64,000 nt of DNA from CAWGOF01 sp963824225 (GCA_963824225.1 CAWGOF010000003.1:744001-808000), one strand, 5' to 3'. Shown: positions 27,414 to 39,283, counted from the first letter of the stretch. A program made the numbers and translations. The notes: a model not told the origin generated them from the letters alone.

Positions 27414-28400
27414 ATGCGCGCCGTCGTCCTGCGCGGAGCGGGCGGACCCGAAGTCCTCGCGATCCGTGAGATCCCCGATCCGCAACCAGGCCCGGACGAC
27501 GTCCTCGTTCACATTCGCGCCTCCGCGTTGAACCGCGCCGACCTGTTGCAGCGCCGGGGACTGTATCCGGCGCCGCCCGGCGCCCCCGCAGACATCCCGG
27601 GTCTCGAGTACGCGGGGGAGGTCGAGGCGTGCGGTGAGCGCGTGCGGTCGCTCAAACCCGGTGAGCGCGTCATGGGGATCCTGGGCGGTGGAGGACATGC
27701 CGAGCACGTCGTCGTCCCGGAGCGGTCCTGTCTGCGGATCCCCCCCGGGTTGAGCTTCGAGCAGGCCGCAGCCGTGCCCGAGGCGTTCTTGACCGCCTAC
27801 GACGCGCTGTTCCGCGTCGGACGGCTCGTCGCCGGGGAGGTCGTGCTGGTCCAGGCCGCGGCGTCGGGGGTCGGTCTCGCCGTGCTCCAGCTCGCGGGGC
27901 TCGCGGGAGCAAGGGTCGTCGGACTGTGTCGCACGCCGGACAAGCGGGCCCGTCTGGCCACGCTCGGACCCTACCCGATCCTCGACCCGGCGGTCCCGGG
28001 CCTCGCCGATACGATTCGACTCGCCGCTGGTGCGGACGGGGTCGACCTGGCGATCGACTTCGTGGGCGGAGCGGCGTGGGGGTTGCATGCCGAGCTGCTG
28101 CGCGAGAGTGGACGAATCGTCGTGCTCGGGTTGCTCGGTGGCGCGCGGACCGAGGTCGACCTGGGGACGCTCCTGCGCAAGCGCCTGACCGTCGTCGGGA
28201 GCGTGCTGCGCTCGCGGAGCTCCGAGGAGAAGATCGCGCTCGTCCAGGAGTTCGCGCGGCGGATCCTCCCGCTCCTGGCCGCCGGTCGTGTGGCCCCCGT
28301 CGTCGACTCCGTGTTCGACGTGACCGACATCGCGCGGGCGCACGAGCGGATGGAGCGCAACGAGAACCTGGGCAAGATCGTCCTCCGGATCTCCCGGTGA
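27414..28400 (+). CDS. Zinc-free quinone oxidoreductase (MDR family)
   Basis: Medium-chain dehydrogenase/reductase of the quinone oxidoreductase group (QOR/PIG3-like), 328 residues. GroES-like N-domain (LVHIRASALNRADLLQRRGL; GLEYAGEVEACGERV) and NADPH-binding Rossmann domain with AAASGVGLAVLQLAG. The zinc-binding Cys and His of alcohol dehydrogenases are absent, as expected for this subgroup. It probably reduces quinones or enones with NADPH. ATG 27414 has no clear Shine-Dalgarno; TACTAT at 27364-27369 is a possible -10. Its stop overlaps the GTG of murB. Confidence 0.88.
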   Translation: MRAVVLRGAGGPEVLAIREIPDPQPGPDDVLVHIRASALNRADLLQRRGLYPAPPGAPADIPGLEYAGEVEACGERVRSLKPGERVMGILGGGGHAEHVVVPERSCLRIPPGLSFEQAAAVPEAFLTAYDALFRVGRLVAGEVVLVQAAASGVGLAVLQLAGLAGARVVGLCRTPDKRARLATLGPYPILDPAVPGLADTIRLAAGADGVDLAIDFVGGAAWGLHAELLRESGRIVVLGLLGGARTEVDLGTLLRKRLTVVGSVLRSRSSEEKIALVQEFARRILPLLAAGRVAPVVDSVFDVTDIARAHERMERNENLGKIVLRISR

Positions 28401-29308
28401 GCCGCCGGGGGCCCACGTGGCAAGCGGCGCTTGCCGCGAGCGGCTTCCGCGGCGAGCTGCGGGCCGAGGCGCCGCTCGCTCCCCTGACCACCTGGCGCAT
28501 CGGCGGGCCCGCCGAGCTCCTCGCGGCGCCGGTCGATCGGGACGATCTACGTCTCGCCATCGATTGGTCGATGCGCGCGAGCGTCCCGTGGCGGATCCTC
28601 GGCAACGGCTCGAACCTGCTCGTGCGCGACGAGGGCGTGACCGGGCTCGTGCTGCGCGTGCGCCGGGCGCTCGACGAGGTGCGGGTCGATCCGCCGACGA
28701 TCGTCGCCGGAGCCGGCGCCCTGTTTCCCGCCGTCGCGAACCTGGCCGCCGCCGAGGGCCTCGCGGGTCTCGAGTTCGGCGCCGGCATCCCCGGAACGAT
28801 CGGCGGGGCGATCGTCATGAACGCCGGCTGGCACGAGCACGAGGTCGGCCCGAGCGTGCGCGAGGTCGAATGGCTCGATCCGTCGGGCGGCGAGCAGGTC
28901 TCGTCGCGCAGCGAGTGTGCGTTCGGCTACCGTCAGAGCGCGTTCCGCTCGGCGGGCCGCGTGGTCCTCGGCGCGACGTTCGAGCTCGCGGCGGACGACA
29001 CGCGGGCGATCCGTCAGCGGCTCGCCACGTTCGCCGCCTCGCGCAAAGAGCAGCAGCCGACCGACTGGCCGTCCTGCGGCTCGGTGTTCCTCAAGCCGCC
29101 GGGCGATTTTGCCGGCCGCCTGATCGACCAGGCCGGCCTGAAGGGCTTGCGCGTCGGCGACGCCGAGGTCAGCCCGCGGCACGCGAACTTCTTCGTCAAC
29201 CGTGGCCGGGCGACGGCGGCGGACGTTCTGGCCCTGGTCGAGCGTGTCGAGGCCGAGGTGTTCGAGCGCTTCGGCGTGCGGCTCGAGCGCGAATTCGAGC
29301 TGTGGTAG
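28397..29308 (+). CDS. murB: UDP-N-acetylenolpyruvoylglucosamine reductase
   Basis: MurB, which reduces the enolpyruvyl group to lactyl to make UDP-MurNAc for peptidoglycan. 303 residues. FAD-binding motifs LTTWRIGGPAELL, ILGNGSNLLV and FGAGIPGTIGGAIVMNAGWH; the proton-donating Ser in PSCGSVFLKP; C-terminal GDAEVSPRHANFFVNRGRAT. It is the shorter MurB form seen in many non-enterobacterial lineages. GTG 28397 overlaps the stop of the upstream reductase (GTGA). It ends 1 bp before the convergent helicase gene. The absence of other mur genes nearby suggests it is outside the main dcw cluster. Confidence 0.93.
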   Translation: MSRRGPTWQAALAASGFRGELRAEAPLAPLTTWRIGGPAELLAAPVDRDDLRLAIDWSMRASVPWRILGNGSNLLVRDEGVTGLVLRVRRALDEVRVDPPTIVAGAGALFPAVANLAAAEGLAGLEFGAGIPGTIGGAIVMNAGWHEHEVGPSVREVEWLDPSGGEQVSSRSECAFGYRQSAFRSAGRVVLGATFELAADDTRAIRQRLATFAASRKEQQPTDWPSCGSVFLKPPGDFAGRLIDQAGLKGLRVGDAEVSPRHANFFVNRGRATAADVLALVERVEAEVFERFGVRLEREFELW

Positions 29309-29309
29309 G

Positions 29310-31895
<2,586 letters not shown>

Positions 31896-32029
31896 GAAGA
31901 CGAACCTCCGAGTCGAACCAAACAGTGTGCCCCACGTTCGGTCCGGAGTTCCACCGGCTCGGCGGTGCCACAGGCGCGCCAGGCGGCTCGGTTGCATCGC
32001 AGCCGGCCGACGACTACGATCGCGAGGGC

Positions 32030-34531
32030 ATGCCGAAGACGATCGCGAGCAAGAAGGTGCGCCCGCGCGAGCCCAACGCGGCGTCCCCGATCGTCGATCG
32101 CCTGCTGTCCTTCACCCTCGAGCGCTACCCGTTCGCCCTGGCCGCCGTGCGCGCGGTCGTGGGCCAGCCTGGCGCCGATGCCGTGCGCACCGAGCTGCGC
32201 GCTCTTCCCGAGCTGCGCGCGCGCCTGAGGCGGGCTCTACCCGATGCGCTGCGGATCGATCTCGAGACGACGATCCCCGATCCGACCCCCTGCGTGTCGC
32301 CGGGTGAGCGCGCGGCACGAGCGGTGAGCGAGGTCGTCGAATCGATCGACGGGTTCCTCGCGCGCGAGGAGATCCGTGCGTCGTTCACGGCCGACGAGCG
32401 TCGGGAGCTCCTGCGCGGCATGGTCCTGACGCGCGCGGTCGACAACCGGCTCAAGGCGTTCTATCTCGGCAGCGATGTGCGCTACCGCGGCGTGTCGTTC
32501 CAGGGCAAGGGGTTCCGATCGCTGGGCCAGGAGGCGATCTACGGTGCCGGGCTACGTCTGCACCGCGGACCGTCGTTCCGCGGCCCCGATGGGTCGTGGA
32601 CCGGGGACGTCGTCGCTCCGCTGATCCGGGACGCCGGCGTGGCCCTGGCCATGGCGCCAGCGCGCGAGACGGTCCGGGCGATGCTGAACGCGCAGATGGG
32701 GAAGGCCGGGCCCCCGATGAACGGCAAGGACTTCCACATCGGAGACTGGAGCTGGGGCGTGCTGCCGGCCGCGGCTCCGTTGAGCATCGCGACGATGTGC
32801 ATCGCCGGGATCGCGATGGCGTTCGCCCAGCGCCGCGAGCCGCGCGTGGCCGTCGCGTTCATCGGTGAGGGCGGGTCGTCGCTCGGCGAGTGGCACGAAG
32901 CGATCAACCTGGCGGCCGCACGCCGGCTGCCCGCCGTGTTCTGCATCGAGAACAACCAGACCGCGCTCTCGACGCCGGTCGGCGATCAATCGGCCGTCCG
33001 TGTGTTCGCGGACAAGGCCGCGGGCTACGGGATCCCGGGCATCACGATCGATGGGACCGACCCCGAGGCGATCGCCGCCGCTTTCGCCTGGGCCGCCGAG
33101 CGCGCGCGCTCGAGCCTCGGCCCGGCGTTGATCGAGACCGTGGCGATGCGCATGTGCGGACACGCGCACCACGACGACATGCTGTACGTCGGGCGCGAGC
33201 CGCAGCCGTCGCGGAGCTACCCCGAGCTCACACCCGCGGGGTATGCCGATCCCGAGGCGTGGCGCTACTGGGCCGCGCGCGATCCGATCGCCGGCTATGC
33301 CGCGCGGCTCGCTGCGGCGGGCGAGATCGAGCGCGGTGCGCTCGATGAGCTGTACCGCGAGTCCGAGGCGCTCGTGGCCGCCGAGGCCCAGGCGGTGATC
33401 GATGCCCCGTGGCCCGCGCCTGCGGACGCAGGAAGCGGGGTGCTCGCCGACGAGCCGCCGCGCGTCCACGTCGAGCCACTCGAGTCGCGCCCGACGCGGC
33501 TCGCTCGCCCGGCGCTTCCAGCGGTCGACACCGGCCCGCCGTTCGATCCCAAGGGCCTCACGTTTCTCGACGCCGTGACGCTCGGCGTGGGCGATGCGTT
33601 GCGGGGCGACCCACGGACCTTCGTGTATGGCGAGGACGTGGGCGGGAAGTATGGCAACGCGTTCCTGCTCCTGCGACCGCTGCTCGACGAGTTCGGCCCG
33701 CGGATCCTCAACTCGCCGCTGTGCGAGGGCGGGATCCTCGGCGTCTGCGTCGGTGCGGCGCTCGCCGGCATGCGGCCGATCGGCGAGATGCAGTTCAACG
33801 ATTTCGTGGCCACCGGGTTCAACCAGCTGGTGAACAACGCGGCCAAGATCCGCTACCGCTGGGGTGCGAGCGTTCCGCTCGTCGTGCGCATGCCGTGGGG
33901 CGGACTGCGGCGCGCCGGGCCGTACCACAGCCAGAACACGGAGGCGTGGTTCTACCGTACGCCGGGGCTCAAGATCGTCGTGCCCGCAACGCCGCACGAC
34001 GCGCGCGCGCTGTTCGCCGCAGCGGTCCGAGACCCCGACCCGGTGCTGTACTTCGAGCACATCGCGCTGTATCGCAACCCGAAGATCCGCCAGGCGCTGC
34101 CCCCCGAGCCTCCCGAGCCGCTCCCGCTCGGCAAGGCCGCGCTGCGTCGGCCCGGCTCGGACCTCGCGTTCGTGACCTACGGCGCCTACGTGCACACGTG
34201 CCTCGCCGTGGCCGAGCGCCTGGCGCACGACGGCATCGAGGCGGCGGTGCTCGACCTGCGGAGCCTCGCCCCGCTCGACCGTGCGGCCGTGCTCGCCGTC
34301 GCCCGGCACTGCGGCAAGGTGCTCGTGGCCCACGAAGACTCGCGCACGGGCGGGATCGGCGAGAGCCTGGCCGCGATCATCCAGGAAGAAGCGTTCGAGT
34401 ACCTCGACGCTCCGATCCGCATCGTCGGCGCGCTCGACGCGCCCGTGCCGTACTCGCCGCCTCTCGAGGACGCGTTCCTCGCGGGCGACGAGCGCATCGA
34501 GCGCGCAGCAAGGCTCCTCGCCGCGTACTGA
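32030..34531 (+). CDS. Fused 2-oxo acid dehydrogenase E1 (alpha-beta), BCKDH/pyruvate type
   Basis: Thiamine-diphosphate-dependent E1 component with alpha and beta subunits in one 833-residue chain. Residues 1-120 are an N-terminal extension. The alpha module has RAVDNRLKAFYL and a TPP-binding GEGGSSLGEWHEAINLA...ENNQTALSTP stretch; the beta module starts near residue 505 (TFLDAVTLGVGDALRGDPRT) with the conserved VYGEDVGGKYGN and EDSRTGGIGESLAAII segments. It decarboxylates pyruvate or branched-chain 2-oxo acids and needs E2/E3 partners, which are not in the window. ATG 32030 (GAGGG immediately upstream) is preferred; an ATG at 31925 is in frame but the added residues look non-conserved. Confidence 0.9.
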   Translation: MPKTIASKKVRPREPNAASPIVDRLLSFTLERYPFALAAVRAVVGQPGADAVRTELRALPELRARLRRALPDALRIDLETTIPDPTPCVSPGERAARAVSEVVESIDGFLAREEIRASFTADERRELLRGMVLTRAVDNRLKAFYLGSDVRYRGVSFQGKGFRSLGQEAIYGAGLRLHRGPSFRGPDGSWTGDVVAPLIRDAGVALAMAPARETVRAMLNAQMGKAGPPMNGKDFHIGDWSWGVLPAAAPLSIATMCIAGIAMAFAQRREPRVAVAFIGEGGSSLGEWHEAINLAAARRLPAVFCIENNQTALSTPVGDQSAVRVFADKAAGYGIPGITIDGTDPEAIAAAFAWAAERARSSLGPALIETVAMRMCGHAHHDDMLYVGREPQPSRSYPELTPAGYADPEAWRYWAARDPIAGYAARLAAAGEIERGALDELYRESEALVAAEAQAVIDAPWPAPADAGSGVLADEPPRVHVEPLESRPTRLARPALPAVDTGPPFDPKGLTFLDAVTLGVGDALRGDPRTFVYGEDVGGKYGNAFLLLRPLLDEFGPRILNSPLCEGGILGVCVGAALAGMRPIGEMQFNDFVATGFNQLVNNAAKIRYRWGASVPLVVRMPWGGLRRAGPYHSQNTEAWFYRTPGLKIVVPATPHDARALFAAAVRDPDPVLYFEHIALYRNPKIRQALPPEPPEPLPLGKAALRRPGSDLAFVTYGAYVHTCLAVAERLAHDGIEAAVLDLRSLAPLDRAAVLAVARHCGKVLVAHEDSRTGGIGESLAAIIQEEAFEYLDAPIRIVGALDAPVPYSPPLEDAFLAGDERIERAARLLAAY

Positions 34532-34536
34532 GCGGT

Positions 34537-35205
34537 TCAGCTAGAGAAAACGTTGCCCGTCGTTGCCGCGCGCTCGCCGGGAGCCGCGAGGTGGCGCTCG
34601 ATCGCCGCGCCGGCTTCCTCGACGTGGGCGGTCATGCGCGCGGCCTCGACCGCGACCGGCGCGAACACGACGAGGAGGAGCCGGCGGGTCGACGGCACGA
34701 CGGCGGCACGCAACGAGTCCGACGTCGGGTTCCCGAACGGACCCGCGGTATCGGCGAGCACGAGCCGGCCCGCGAGGTGCACCTCGTCCTTGCGGATCCC
34801 GGCGTAGGACTCGGTGGCCGCGCCGAGCCGCGCGACGACGTCTCCCACGAGACGGTCCGCGTCGTACAGGCCGATGGGCAAGAGGAACCGCAGGGCCAGC
34901 AGGTTCGCCAGGTCGACGGGTCCCGAGATCCGCGGCAGATCGTCTCCGCGCAGCACGCGGCGCAAGAGCGCCTCGGAGGACGGGCGGACCTTCGTCGGGT
35001 CGACACCGAACGCGCGGTAGAGCGCGCGCGCCGGATGCGCGGCCTCGATCTCCCCGGGGGTCGTGCCGGCGAAGCGCCGGCGGAGGTCGCCGCAGAACGT
35101 ACCGATCTCGTCGACGAGCGCGGGGCGAGCGGGGCCCGCATCCACGGGCTCGGCTGCGACCACACCGAGCCGCACGCGGCTCTCGATCTCCGGGGCGACC
35201 CGCAA
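34537..35205 (-). CDS. B3/B4 tRNA-synthetase-domain protein
   Basis: A 222-residue stand-alone B3/B4 domain, the fold found in the editing region of PheRS beta. Supporting segments: ALYRAFGVDPTKVRPSSEAL, then ISGPVDLANLLALRFLLPIG and AGPFGNPTSDSLRAAV. Free-standing homologues may hydrolyse mischarged tRNA or have lost that activity. The start is TTG 35205, one base after the preceding gene's stop, implying coupling. It converges with the E1 gene (5-bp gap). Confidence 0.8.
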   Translation of the reverse strand: MRVAPEIESRVRLGVVAAEPVDAGPARPALVDEIGTFCGDLRRRFAGTTPGEIEAAHPARALYRAFGVDPTKVRPSSEALLRRVLRGDDLPRISGPVDLANLLALRFLLPIGLYDADRLVGDVVARLGAATESYAGIRKDEVHLAGRLVLADTAGPFGNPTSDSLRAAVVPSTRRLLLVVFAPVAVEAARMTAHVEEAGAAIERHLAAPGERAATTGNVFSS

Positions 35206-35206
35206 C

Positions 35207-35743
35207 TCAGCTGCCCTTCGGCGGCTTGTCCTTCTTCTTCTTTCCGGTCTTCGACGTGGCCGGAGTCGGGGTCGGGCACTCGCGCAGCTTGCTGAGCGTG
35301 TCCATCAGAACGACGTACTGCTTCGACACGAAATCGACCGCCATCACCGCGCGCTGCTTGTCCTCGGCCAGCGCGAAATCGCCGAGCGCGCGTCGCACAC
35401 CGGCGACGTCCGTGCGGGCGAACTCGACGTTCGCCCGCATCTGATCGTCCGACTCGGACTGGTAGCACGCACTCAGCTGGTCCAGCTGCTGCTCGAGCGC
35501 CCGGCTGCCGGCGTGGATCGCTTCGAGATTCATGCTGCAGCAGATCTGCGCCGGACGGGTCGCCGTCCCGCCGAGACCGACGACGTTCGCGCGCACCTTG
35601 GTCGAGGCGTTGATGATCATGTTGCGCATCTTGACCATCTCGGGCTCGAGGAGCGACGGGAGTGGCGGGGGGGTCGGCGTCGGGTCCGCGCCCCACGCCG
35701 CGCCCGCGGAGAAGAGCAGGATCGCAAGACCACGGCGTACCAT
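35207..35743 (-). CDS. Secreted or periplasmic hypothetical protein
   Basis: A 178-residue protein with a clear signal peptide (VRRGLAILLFSAGAAWGA), a Thr-Pro-rich linker (DPTPTPPPLPS), and a predicted helical domain containing three Cys residues (CCSMNLEAIH; CYQSESDDQMR), ending in a Lys-rich tail. I do not recognise the family. ATG 35743 is supported by GGAGG six bases upstream. Predicted to be periplasmic. It is immediately upstream of the B3/B4 gene in the same unit. Confidence 0.7.
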   Translation of the reverse strand: MVRRGLAILLFSAGAAWGADPTPTPPPLPSLLEPEMVKMRNMIINASTKVRANVVGLGGTATRPAQICCSMNLEAIHAGSRALEQQLDQLSACYQSESDDQMRANVEFARTDVAGVRRALGDFALAEDKQRAVMAVDFVSKQYVVLMDTLSKLRECPTPTPATSKTGKKKKDKPPKGS

Positions 35744-35877
35744 GCGGAGCCTCCACCCCGCGGGTTCTCGCCTGAGGCGGCGGAGCGGGCGCAGGGCGGA
35801 GTATACCGTCCGGGCAAGCGCGTGCCAGACCCGGTTGGAGGGCCGCGCTATCATCCCCCGCGCCGACGGAGACACCC

Positions 35878-37584
35878 ATGTCCTCGGAACTGCCCCCCAG
35901 CGATCGACTCTCGGACCTGCTCGAGCTCGCACGCCGCGCACCGGACGAGCTCGCCGCGCGGATCGAGCGGCTCACGCTGGGCCAGAAGGTCGAGCTGGCC
36001 CTGCGCGTCCCGCCCGCGCGCCGGCTCGATCTGCTGCTGCACGCGCGCCGACCGCGCGAGGTCGTCCGCGCGCTTCCCGACGCCGAGCTGTACCTGACCG
36101 TGCGCGAGGTCGGGCCGACCGACGCGCTACCGCTCCTCGCGCTCGCCTCGACCGAGCAGCTGCTGCACGTGCTTGACCTCGAGTCGTGGCGCGGGGACCG
36201 CTTCGACGCCGACCGCGCGGGCGCGTGGCTCGCGCTCGTGCTCGAGGCCGACGAGCGCGCGACCACACGCCTGCTGCGCGCGCTCGACGACCAGGTGCTG
36301 GCGCTCGTGCTCCATGACTGGATCCGCATCAAGCCGATCGAGAACGAGAACGAGATGGCCGAGACCGGCGGGTCGGGCGTCGGCGAATCGGGCGACGACC
36401 GCGGTCAGGTCACGCCCGACGGTCACTACTGGTTCTCGCCGTCGATCGTCGAGCACGCCCCGGCGATCCGGCGCATCCTGCAGCTCCTGTTCGTCGACGA
36501 CCGCGCGCGCTACGACCGGCTGCTGTGGCAAGCGTTGTGGGAGACGTCGGCCGAGCTCGAGGAGCAGGCGATGTACTGGCGCCAGAGCCGACTCGAGGAG
36601 CACGGGTATCCGACGCCGGAAGATGCGCTCGCGATCTACGCACCGCCGTCGGGCACGCCCGTCGTCGAAACGCCGCCGGCGGCCGAACCGAGCGCGACGC
36701 CGGTCGCGATCCTGCGCAGTCCCCGAGCGCGCACCGTGCTCGTGCCGGCGGTCGACCGCCTCGGCGACGAAGCGCGAGACCGCGTGCTGTTCGAGTTCGT
36801 CGCGCTCGCCAACCGCGTGCTCGTGGCCGACGGAGCCGACGCGGGCGATCCCGCGGCCCACAAGGCGGCGCTCGAGACGGCGGCGGGATACGTCACGATC
36901 GCGCTCGAAGCGCGCGACGCGGCCGACGCCGCTCGCGCCGCGTCGGTGCTGGCTCAGGCCTCGACGATCGAGCTGTTCCGCGAGGGCTACGCTCGCGCAG
37001 CCGAGCTCGGAGCCCGGGCTCGCGCGCTCGTGCACACGGGCTGGGCCAGTGAGCCGCGCGCGCTCGAGCTGCTCGATCCGCCGATCCGCGAGACCGTCGA
37101 GCGACTCCTCGAGCCGCGGCCCCGCACGGCGCGTGGCACCGCGTTCGCCACGCTGGCCGAGATCGAGACGTCGCGCGCGGCGCTCGAGCTGGCCGAGGTC
37201 GTCGGCCACTGCCTTCTCGAAGGCGTGGGCTTCGATGCCCGACGATTGCTTCCCGACCATCCGCTGAGCACGGCCCTGCTGACGCTCCTGGCCTGGCATG
37301 CGACGCGCCAGACGATCTCGACCGACCCGCTCCCACCCGACGCGGCGTCGGACTTCGCGCGCACGATCGCCTCGCGCCGCACCGCCGCTCCCGATGCGGG
37401 CGCGCGCGCGCTCGACCGGCTGGTCCAGCGCCTGGCGCAGGACCAGCGCCTCGGTGCACGCGACATCGCCGTGGTCCAGGCGTTCGGCCGGTTCTGTCTC
37501 GAGCGATTGGCCGACGAGTGCGGCGACCTCGACCCCGGCGTGCCGCTCGATCGCCGCGCGGTAGCGTGCCTGTTGCTGGCCTAG
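35878..37584 (+). CDS. DUF6178-like large helical protein
   Basis: A 568-residue soluble, almost entirely helical protein, tentatively of the DUF6178 family. Recognisable stretches include RIERLTLGQKVELALRVP near the N-terminus, YLTVREVGPTDALPLLALAS, WLALVLEADERATTRLLRAL, DDRARYDRLLWQALWETS, and the C-terminal CLLEGVGFDARRLLPDHPLS. The N-terminal half resembles helical repeats used to score or bind cell components, but no function is known to me. No signal peptide or membrane segment is seen. The start ATG has GGAG about 9 bp upstream. Confidence 0.72.
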   Translation: MSSELPPSDRLSDLLELARRAPDELAARIERLTLGQKVELALRVPPARRLDLLLHARRPREVVRALPDAELYLTVREVGPTDALPLLALASTEQLLHVLDLESWRGDRFDADRAGAWLALVLEADERATTRLLRALDDQVLALVLHDWIRIKPIENENEMAETGGSGVGESGDDRGQVTPDGHYWFSPSIVEHAPAIRRILQLLFVDDRARYDRLLWQALWETSAELEEQAMYWRQSRLEEHGYPTPEDALAIYAPPSGTPVVETPPAAEPSATPVAILRSPRARTVLVPAVDRLGDEARDRVLFEFVALANRVLVADGADAGDPAAHKAALETAAGYVTIALEARDAADAARAASVLAQASTIELFREGYARAAELGARARALVHTGWASEPRALELLDPPIRETVERLLEPRPRTARGTAFATLAEIETSRAALELAEVVGHCLLEGVGFDARRLLPDHPLSTALLTLLAWHATRQTISTDPLPPDAASDFARTIASRRTAAPDAGARALDRLVQRLAQDQRLGARDIAVVQAFGRFCLERLADECGDLDPGVPLDRRAVACLLLA

Positions 37585-37598
37585 GCTCAGGAACTACA

Positions 37599-37934
37599 AT
37601 GCGCGGCATGGCCGACGAACCGAAGCTCAAGTCCGCATACGAGCTGGCGCTCGAGCGCTTGAACCGGCAGGACAAGGCCGAGGGCGCAGCCCCGCGCAAG
37701 TCGCTCACCGCCGCGCAGAAGAAGGAGATCGCCGAGCTGCGCCAGAAGGCAACGGCGAAGCTCGCCGAGATCGAGATCCTGCATCGCGACAAGCGCCACG
37801 CCGCGATCGTCGCCGGCGACGCCGACGCGCTGGCCAAGGTCGACGAGCACTACGCGATCGACCGCCGCCGCGTCCAGAGCGAGCTCGAGTCGGCGATCGA
37901 GCGAGTCCGCGGCAAGAAGAAAGAGAAGGACTGA
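37599..37934 (+). CDS. Small coiled-coil protein
   Basis: A 111-residue, highly charged, helical protein (ELALERLNRQDKAEG; KKEIAELRQKATAKLAEIE; a Lys-rich C-terminus) that probably forms a coiled coil. Small proteins with this KLKSAYELALERL opening occur in Deltaproteobacteria-like and Acidobacteriota genomes without known function. ATG 37599 is preferred because AGGA lies 6 bp upstream; ATG 37608 is in frame three codons later. Confidence 0.75.
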   Translation: MRGMADEPKLKSAYELALERLNRQDKAEGAAPRKSLTAAQKKEIAELRQKATAKLAEIEILHRDKRHAAIVAGDADALAKVDEHYAIDRRRVQSELESAIERVRGKKKEKD

Positions 37935-37982
37935 GGCGACTCGTCCGGATCCGCGAACCGCGCCCGTAGGGAGGAGGGACAC

Positions 37983-38387
37983 ATGGACTCCCGGGACCGC
38001 ATGCTCCGGATCACGATCGTAGGCGCGGCTCTGGCGCTCGTCCTCGGCGTCGGTAGCGGCTGGGCCTGGCTGCAGGCCGAGCGTCGCAAAGACGTCATGG
38101 ACGTCTCGCTCGCCAACGGCTTGGAGGCGACGGGATTCTGCGCGAACGCACTGCACATGCTCGAGACAGGCGAGACAGCGAAGCTCGCGGCGCTGCTCGA
38201 GCGGCGGATGGACGCTGCGCTGCGCCAATCCGAACGGCTCGTCGTCGGCGGAGCCCGAATCGGCCGTGACTTCCCGAACCTCCGCGAGTCGATGGCGCGA
38301 GCGGCAGCGCACTACGAACGGCGGAACGATCCGACACGCGAGCAGCTCGCGGAGCGCGTGCTCGCCAGGATGACGGACGAGAGGTGA
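37983..38387 (+). CDS. Membrane-anchored hypothetical protein
   Basis: 134 residues: one N-terminal membrane anchor (ITIVGAALALVLGVGSGWAW) and a soluble helical domain with a single Cys pair region (GFCANALHMLETGETAKLAA). Function unknown. Strong Shine-Dalgarno GGAGGAGG upstream. Its stop overlaps the GTG start of the next gene (GTGA), so the two are coexpressed. Confidence 0.75.
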   Translation: MDSRDRMLRITIVGAALALVLGVGSGWAWLQAERRKDVMDVSLANGLEATGFCANALHMLETGETAKLAALLERRMDAALRQSERLVVGGARIGRDFPNLRESMARAAAHYERRNDPTREQLAERVLARMTDER

Positions 38388-38935
38388 TCGTGGATTCTCA
38401 CGTCGCGCTGCTCCGTGGGATCAACGTCGGGCGGGCCAAGCGCGTGGCGATGGCCGACCTGCGCGCGCTCGTCGAGGGGCTCGGCTACGGCGACGTGCGG
38501 ACGCTGCTCAACAGCGGCAACGTCGTGTTCAGCGCGCCGAGAACGGCGCGGGGCGATCCCGCAAGTCGCATCGAGAAGGCGATGGCGGAGCGCCTGGGCG
38601 TCTCGGCCCGCGTGATCACGATCGACGCGAAGCTGCTCGCGGCGATCGTCCGCAACAATCCCCTGCAGCGGTTCACCAGCGAGCCGTCGCGATTTCTCGT
38701 CAGCGTTCTCGCCGACCCGCAGGACCGGAAGCTGTTGAAGCCGCTCGAGGGTCAGAGCTGGGGCAAAGAGGCTCTGGGCGTCGGCCCGCGCGCCGTGTAC
38801 CAGTGGTGCCCGGACGGGATCCTGAAGAGCCCGCTCGCGACGGAGGTCGCCCGTCTCTTGCGGGATCGAGTGACCGCGCGCAACTGGACCACGATCACGA
38901 AGCTCCACGCGCTGGCGAGCGGGTCGGCCACGTAG
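38384..38935 (+). CDS. DUF1697 family protein
   Basis: A cytosolic protein of 183 residues with the DUF1697 signature HVALLRGINVGRAKRVAM and DLRALVEGLGYGDVRTLLNS followed by GNVVFSA. The C-terminal part has the expected SPLATEVARLLRDRVTARNW. Function unknown; the family often occurs as single genes of narrow phyletic spread. GTG start overlaps the preceding stop. Confidence 0.87.
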   Translation: MIVDSHVALLRGINVGRAKRVAMADLRALVEGLGYGDVRTLLNSGNVVFSAPRTARGDPASRIEKAMAERLGVSARVITIDAKLLAAIVRNNPLQRFTSEPSRFLVSVLADPQDRKLLKPLEGQSWGKEALGVGPRAVYQWCPDGILKSPLATEVARLLRDRVTARNWTTITKLHALASGSAT

Positions 38936-38942
38936 CCTCACC

Positions 38943-38985
38943 TTGACCAGGGCCTTTCCGACATGTACCGTATTCCTGTACATGT
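38943..38985 (+). promoter_or_regulatory. Promoter/operator of the Phd-YoeB pair
   Basis: A TTGACC -35 (38943-38948) and a TACCGT -10 candidate (38966-38971) with 17-bp spacing overlap an inverted repeat ACATGTAC (38961-38968) - 9 nt - GTACATGT (38978-38985). The repeat covers the -10 region and would let the antitoxin block its own promoter. Confidence 0.65.
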
Positions 38986-39004
38986 CCCCGGGAGGGCACC
39001 GTCG

Positions 39005-39283
39005 ATGGCCAATCGAACCACCTACACGCAGGCGCGCGCCAACCTGGCGAGCCTGTGCGACCACGTGGCCGAGACGCGCGAGGCATACGTGATCGAACGG
39101 CGCAATGGCGAGAACGTCGCCCTGATCTCGGAAGCCGAGCTGAACGCGCTTCTCGAAACCGCGCACTTGCTGCGATCGCCCAGGAACGCGGCTCGTTTGG
39201 CGACGGCGCTCGCGCGCGCTCAGAAGAGCAAGCCCGGGCCGTCATCGGTCGAACATCTCAGGAAGAAGCTCGGCCTGGCATGA
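39005..39283 (+). CDS. Phd/YefM-type antitoxin
   Basis: A 92-residue antitoxin of the Phd/YefM family: NRTTYTQARANLASLCDHVA forms the DNA-binding fold and VIERRNGENVALISEAELNALLETAHLL the family core; the C-terminal helices would cover the YoeB active site. ATG 39005 has GGAGG about 10 bp upstream; an ATG at 38963 lies within the operator and is unlikely. The stop overlaps the toxin start by 4 bp (ATGA). Confidence 0.88.
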   Translation: MANRTTYTQARANLASLCDHVAETREAYVIERRNGENVALISEAELNALLETAHLLRSPRNAARLATALARAQKSKPGPSSVEHLRKKLGLA

